Assembly (NCBI GenBank): GCA_027422505.1 | Contig: JAPQWV010000630.1 | Location: 1 to 64,000, forward strand | Origin: Craterostigma plantagineum | Taxonomy: Eukaryota > Streptophyta > Magnoliopsida > Lamiales > Linderniaceae | Length of the DNA: 64,000 bases | Direction: 5' to 3' | Shown: in pieces, positions 57,786 through 64,000 of the stretch | Numbering within the stretch: the first letter of the stretch is position 1 | Layout of the letters: each line of letters begins with the position of its first letter | Program-made: the position numbers and the translations under genes | The notes under the pieces: generated by a model | Seen by the model: only the letters and a program-made list of their open reading frames with translations | What the model was told of the DNA's origin: nothing | Databases searched by the model: none

Positions 57786-58400
57786 CTTTTGAATTTTGAA
57801 TGGCTTATTTTTTTTCTTACAAGCTGTTTTTTTGTTGTTAGAGTGAGTTATATTTATGGAGCAATCTACAAGTGTTGTGGCCGGTGTAGGAATTTAAAGG
57901 GCAAATGAATAAAATGTCGCCCTTTTCGGTCAAGACATGAAAGCCAACATTACGTAAAAAAAGAAAGTCAGAATCTTTATTGAGGGTTTGACCAAGATAG
58001 AGAATTAGATGTCATTGATGTATCATCAAAGAAAGAATCAAGAAAGTGAAGTGTGGTTTATAAATATGTACGTGAATATATAAATTATAAATGTCTGTGG
58101 GCATCATGATTCCTCTATATACGTCAATTCAAGGAAAAGGATTTCTTGAATATTCATCTGCGTTATATAATTTTATTACGTGGAAGAATGCAAATGTCAA
58201 ATGCTGAACGAGTTGCTGCGTGTTTGTTGAGACAATAATGAAATATGAGAAGTATCTAAAACACAAATGTGTGTATCGATATAGTCACACGTATATAATA
58301 AGTATTCATCTATCTGTATCCTTTATAAATATTTTCACGAAAATTATGATATACAGGGCTAATTCAATTTCAGGCTAGATGTTTGGATTTGAGTTACGAT
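57786..58400 (-). promoter_or_regulatory. Upstream region of the ALMT locus
   Basis: Reading minus, ccataaatataactc (about 57844-57858) could be a TATA-type element about 65 bp before the ATG. No gene seen further out. Confidence 0.4.
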
Positions 58401-61400
58401 TAAGGACCTAGTTTTCGAAAAATTTATTGGAAACTACCTAAGGCTGCGAAAAGAAATATTTATCCCTGACATATGCGAAATTTCCGTCATGATGCCTAAA
58501 TAATGTGTTAACAAGTTTCGAAACAATAATAACAGTTTTGCGCTGAAAAAGAACACTTCCATTTATTGGATAACACATTGTCTTGTATTGAGTACTATAT
58601 TGGTATATATTTAGTAACAACTATGTCAATTATAATGCCAATACTAAGACAACGAATAAATCAGAATTTACGCTCAGACCCGAACAGATCTCCACAATTG
58701 TGATAATATAAGTTAGATATCGTTAATTTGATCATAAATGTTGATAAGTTTAGGATAATAGTGACGTTAATTGTGAGAAAATAAATGTTGCCCGTATAAT
58801 AAAAAAATACCATGTGTCATTTAATAAAAAAACAAATGATGTTGCAGAAGTAACACATCATTCAAAAACAATACTGCTTTCTGCAATAACACATTCCTTA
58901 CACTCAAGCATTCGAAATAAAAAATCACGTTTCAAATCCGACCGAATGTCGACGTTACTAACAGCACAAAGTTGTATCGACTTCAATTTTTGATGGGTCT
59001 TCATGATCAAAGAAAATTTTCGAAGTTTATAAAGCACGGATGCTTCAAACACAATTCGGAAATCGCGTATAATACGGTGAAATCACGACTTTAATGATAG
59101 GATAATGTAAATTCGACACAATTTCATCATGACCTTAGTGATCGACGATAATTATTGATGTTAATCATGGATTAACGAAGAATTTTGATGAGATCAAAGT
59201 GGTAAACGTTTGCTAATTAAAATGGTTACTGAATAACACTTCATGCTTTCTGAGTAACAACTCATGGAACAATAATACCATATGTCTTGATGTTATAACA
59301 AATATTTCCGCAAAACGAACATATAATGAGAAAATAATAATGACTCGTCACCCGTAAATAACACATGTAATACCCAGGTAAAGGCAAAGAGGAATAGAAT
59401 GTAAAATATCGTAAACACCCAAATAAAATTGAAACCGCTCGAATCTCTGACGTATATGACACAGTAAGGTTAATCGATGTCATTTCTCATGTAATAACGA
59501 AAAAATCTGAAGTTTATCATGGAATAATGTGATTAATACAATTCAAAAATTTCGTTGAAAAATAGGTGAAATCTCAACTTTTATGAACTAATAAGGTAGA
59601 TTCGAGTAAGTTTGATCACGAGTCTTTTTAATTGGATGAGATTATTAATGTTGATAATGAAATAACAAAGAATTTTGATGGGAGCTAATATTGGAACGTT
59701 TGTCAATTAAAAAACTGGTTAGTAACACTTCATTTATTCTGTGTAACAATGCACGCATTCTGGATAACACATCATTAAGAACATTCTAGAACGTCATGGT
59801 TGTCGGAGATTTTAATAGTACAATAATTTAATATTACCACATTGCCTGCAAATAATACCACATGTCTGTAAAAAATAATAATGTAAACAAAGTTTATAAC
59901 ACATTTGTAGCTATAAGTACCACAAAATAGCTAATCAATACCACATTATTATTTCGATTAATCGTTCATAAATTCATTTTGTTCGGATGTATAATATTGA
60001 CATTCATGGAAATAGATGACATGATGAAGCTAAATCACAAAATTTCTTTAAACGACACATTTGCGAATGTTGATATCAATATGTGAAAATTGAGGTAAAA
60101 AATCATGTAAACATATAGCTCTTCCTTCACAACATATACTAGTATATCTTTTAATGAGACATAACGTTATGAATTCCATCACCAACGTATTCAAATTCAA
60201 AATTAAACCACAAATATCATTTTATATATCGTAAATGTGTATTTTATACATTCTCGAAGTTATTTGTTAAGGAATATTAACAGGATGGCTAGTTAACGTC
60301 ACCAGTACTAGATTGCCCGCACGTAATATTACATGTTTGCTATAAAATAACAAGACGAAACTAGCGAATAACGTGTTTACAGATAATGATACCACATAGT
60401 AGGTTTCCAGTATCACATTACTAATTCGATTAATTTCGTTCATAAATGCACATTGTTCGAGATTACAAGATTCACATCTTGTAAATGTATGATTTGATGC
60501 ATTTATCACACCAAATTCCTTTAAAAGCACATTGTTCAATTGAGGTGGATGATAGTGAATTTTCGAGGTCAATAGTTATTCAAAACATAGACTACTACTT
60601 TGCATTGAAACATCACATATGAATTTCAATACGAGTGCCATCAAAATTCAAAATTAAACCACAAATATCATTTTATATGTCGTAAATCCTGAAACCTTAA
60701 GGTAACCTTGATTAATCTCCATTAACACGTAACCATAAACCTTGGTGCGACAACCACAACAATTTGTAACACATAAACAACTTTTAGTATCATATTTAAC
60801 TAATGGATAACAGTTAAATAGTTATTAGTAACACATTTGCACTGATTTAGCAATCCCGCCCAAAATCCCAATCGTGACATAAATCCCGCCTAATTAACCC
60901 AATCAATCCACAGATCCCAGCCAAAATTTAGCAAGTATAGTAAATCGATCCAAATCCATCCAAACCAAATATGCCGCCCAAAATTTATCGAAACAGTTCT
61001 GCTAAAATATACCATATCAATAGTTATGGAAAACAGTAGAAGGATATAATATACCACTTCAGATATACCAAGTAACGCTTCAATTTCAGGTAGTAACAGT
61101 TCAATGCCAAAAACTAATGAAACAGGTCTGTTAAAAAATACCACATCAATACTTACGAAAAACAAAAATACGTCATAATATACCATTTAGACAATCCAAG
61201 TAACGCTTCTATTTCATGTAGTAACAGTTCGATGCCAAAAATTATCGAAACAGGTCTGTTAAATCAAATCCTCCATCAATAATTGTGAAATACAAAATTA
61301 GGTACCAATTAATCGACAAAGAAGTCGATTATGAGTTACCCCTTGTATCATGACACACTTTGTTCTTAATACCATATGTTGGACAAAAAATACCACATAT

Positions 61401-61974
61401 ATACTTATATAAACAAAACGAAGTCAGAAGATACCACTTTGTCAGACAAAAAAGTATCATTTACGAGTAATGGAGTAATGTATTGATACTGTTATAAGGA
61501 CCTACTAACAATAATGCATGAAATAGTAACGTATTCCAGATGAATCGGTGTCTGTCATACGACCTGCTTCACACAACGTACATTTTAGAAGTGATGAGGT
61601 GACGATTGTTTCAAATTCACAGAGACTATGAAATGCCCAAACTATGTGTACCTGAACATACAGATTAGCTGCAATTGCTGCGAAAATCTACTTCGATTTG
61701 GCCAGATTTTTCTCGAATTTGAATCCATATAAAAATTCATTACAATTCTTTCATCGTACTTCATCAATACTAGAATAAATCCTACGTGACCAGTCGAAAA
61801 TGATTGGTTGATGGGGCAGACGATTGTGCTCAATTCATTGTGAAAAATGAGTTTCGATTATGAAAGAAATAAATATAAATCTGTTAAAGACATTTTACTA
61901 TCGATAAGTAACATATTATCAGTTTAAAGTAACGCTTATGGTTTTTACGGTAACAAGTCATCATATCTCTGTAA
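58401..61974. repeat. AT-rich tract with TAACAC / TACCACAT-like repeats, no gene recognised
   Basis: About 3.5 kb in which 'gtaacactt', 'aataccacat' and 'aataataccatatgt' recur irregularly. A clearer tandem array of ~128-bp units is visible at about 60989-61330 (each unit: cgaaacaggtctgttaaaa ... ccacatcaatac ... gtaacgcttc ... gtaacagttc). A second duplicated block is 'aattaaaccacaaatatcattttatat' at 60203 and 60653. Short ORFs look incidental. Class unknown. Confidence 0.6.
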
Positions 61975-61982
61975 CATAAAAC

Positions 61983-62542
61983 TAGTGGTGGTAAACGGGT
62001 CGGGTTGGGTCATCTTCGGGTTCAACCTGTTTAAGAAACGGGTTGAAAGCTTCAACCCTGACCAGACCTGTTTACTTAAACATGTTGAAAAATCAAACTC
62101 AAGCCCAATCTGCTTTAACCATAACCCAACCCGTCAACCCGCCAACCCATTTAAAATTAAAAAAGAAAAAAGAAAAAAAAAGACAAAATTGACAGTTTTA
62201 TAAATCCAAAAAAGGAGAATTAATGCAATTTTTTTTTCAAAAAACATCATGTGTGAGCGTGAGAGTGCATAGAGAGTTAGGGTTAATCCTTTTATTTTAT
62301 TTATATTAATAATAATTTAATAATATATATTATTTCGGGTTAAATGAGTTGTTTGCGGGTTGATTTCGGGTTGATTTCGAGTTGAAAATTCGAACCCTGA
62401 CCTAACCCACTTAACAATTGGATTGGGTTCGGGTTTACCCATTTACGTAAACAGGTCAAAAATGCTAACCCGAACCTGCTATTTTTGGGTGCGGTTCGTG
62501 TCGGATTGGCGGGTCGGGTCGGGTCGAGTTTTAACAGCCCTA
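61983..62542. mobile_element. Non-autonomous hAT element (subterminal CGGGTCGGGT repeats)
   Basis: Ends TAGTGGTGGTAAACGGGTC and, reversed, TAGGGCTGTTAAAACTCG. The flanking 8-mers cataaaac (61975-61982) and cataaaat (62543-62550) match at 7 of 8. Subterminal GGGTCGGGT, CAACCCG and GGGTTGATTTCG iterations. Confidence 0.9.
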
Positions 62543-62550
62543 CATAAAAT

Positions 62551-64000
62551 TGGCATTGAATACCCCTTCAGAGAACATTTTGAAGATATAAATGTGCCTA
62601 AGAGTGGGGGGGGGGTGGTGAATTAGGCTTTTAAAACTTTACGCTTCTTTTCACAAATATTAAATGTGGTGACTTAGATATGCCTACTGATGTTTGTAAC
62701 TAGTACGTCCGATATATCCTAGTAACGTCGGATGTGCGTCGGGTCTATCTCACAGCGATAAAGAAATAACTGAAAAGTAAATGCGAGACATGATTTTTAT
62801 AGAGGTTATATCCCCAACTGGGGTTTACTCCTCTCCTTGGGATTTGCTTCCCAAGAGTTTAACCAATCACTATAATGCACCGTAGCTGGATACAAAACTG
62901 ATTGGTTAGCCCAATACACAACCGAAACAAGTCGAACACTAGACACTACTAGGTTACCACACGCCGAGTTTCGTTCCTCGGAATCTCCTTGATCCCGACA
63001 GACACAGCTCGCTACCGAAGGGCCCCCGGACTTGTCCTTCCCTTCACGTGTGCGTAAACGTCGACCTTGCCTCCTTGGTATTGCTCACGTCCGAAGACAA
63101 CACGTCCGAAGACAGAATATATGGCAGGAGATGATGGAATATCAGATAAATCACTCGCTCAGTGATGGCTAGGCAAGTTAAAGTTCGGGTAGGCAGAAAG
63201 CTATCGCAAGTGACTAGCTCAGGAATATCTTAGTATCTCTCTGCTCAAGAATCTCTCGTAGGCTTTAAATACGCAAGTTCTGTTCCGTTTCTGTACGTCG
63301 AAAATCTAGAGTGCAGCTCATATAAATCCTTTTCTAATAGCACTTCACATGGAAAGTCATATCAAACAATAATCACCAAATCAAGCATAGTTTCCATGTA
63401 GCTTTCGAGTCAATCATACCATATAAATCATGCTTCTAATAAATCGTCACAACGGTCATATAGCACATTAAAACATGATTATTTTCCATATAAAGCTCAA
63501 TTTTCGTACTCAAACAATTTCAACCATTTCGCATATATTTTCCATATCGAAATTTTCCATAAGTGATTCCCTGCTATCAGTTCCTAGTAACGAGTAACTT
63601 TAGGTTTACTTTCCAAGTATGGCACATAAGATAGCAAGGCATAAGCACGTTTTCCATGTACAGCTCATAGCATTTAATCAATATATTTACCATGTTTAGC
63701 ACAAGAATCAGATCAGAGCTTACATAAATCGATTTATCACATCATGGCACAACTTTCCTTATTTCAGAGATCACATCCGTTTATAGCACATATCATATAA
63801 TAGCATCTTATCCATAAGGTCAATAAAATCAAATCTTTCCTAAATATAATAATCCAATCAGCACAAGGAAAGATATCAATTTAATATTTCGCATTTAATT
63901 CAGTGCAAGGCAAGCAAGGATCGTGCATATGATTTTCGTCCAGGAATAAACTGATATCAACGGATATATCACTTTCCATATATAAACAGCATATTTTCCA
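62551..64000. other. Probable copia LTR-type sequence, non-coding
   Basis: Contains a G-run followed by gtggtgaattaggctttt (62605-62635), a phrase common near ends of copia (Sirevirus-type) LTRs, and pyrimidine-rich leader-like text. From about 63300, 'ttttccatat', 'aaatcat' and 'agcacat' recur. No ORF, primer-binding site or target duplication seen, so the class is tentative. Confidence 0.3.

Noticed and set aside
61985..62203. 72-residue ORF
   Set aside because: Lies in the subterminal GGGTCGGGT repeats of a hAT element.

Overview
This is a plant nuclear chromosome segment, most likely from a core eudicot. Genes have many GT-AG introns, the protein families are plant-specific (bZIP-DOG1, ALMT, CXE esterases), intergenic DNA is AT-rich, and about two thirds of the window is layered transposable-element sequence. 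I cannot name the species.

Five host loci are readable: a choline transporter-like (CTL/PNS1 family) protein (308-3244, +); a TGA-type bZIP factor closest to PERIANTHIA (9951-12990, +), which uses a GC-AG intron; an intronless CXE-type carboxylesterase (38678-39724, +); a complete 12-exon PP2A scaffolding subunit A gene (47202-50996, -); and an ALMT channel gene with at least three frameshifts, probably a pseudogene (55264-57785, -).

The rest is nested repeats. 3.3-9.6 kb holds GTACC-rich elements, a PIF/Harbinger-like element and two non-autonomous hAT elements. 14.5-31.5 kb is a retrotransposon graveyard: a SINE, the 3' half of a minus-strand copia element, a non-coding LTR element with an internal repeat array, gypsy fragments, a copia LTR plus gag, and a duplicated gag piece. 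31.5-36.8 kb holds gypsy LTRs, one a clean 3.2 kb solo LTR with a 5-bp target duplication inside a GTACC element. 40.55-44.57 kb is a complete Mutator-like element with about 390-bp TIRs and a 9-bp target duplication; it carries a decayed MURA transposase and a convergent, intact GRF-type zinc-finger ORF. 52.2-54.9 kb is a three-level nest (Stowaway inside solo LTR inside hAT). 58.4-62 kb is an AT-rich tract with degenerate tandem repeats and no recognised gene.

The most interesting signals are: (1) the two-gene MULE, laid out like maize MuDR but with a GRF zinc-finger second gene; (2) nine non-autonomous hAT elements, most flanked by 8-bp duplications, with TIRs of one general type but each with its own iterated subterminal motif; (3) gypsy LTRs each filled with a different spaced short motif; and (4) a dispersed element family built on iterated GTACC.
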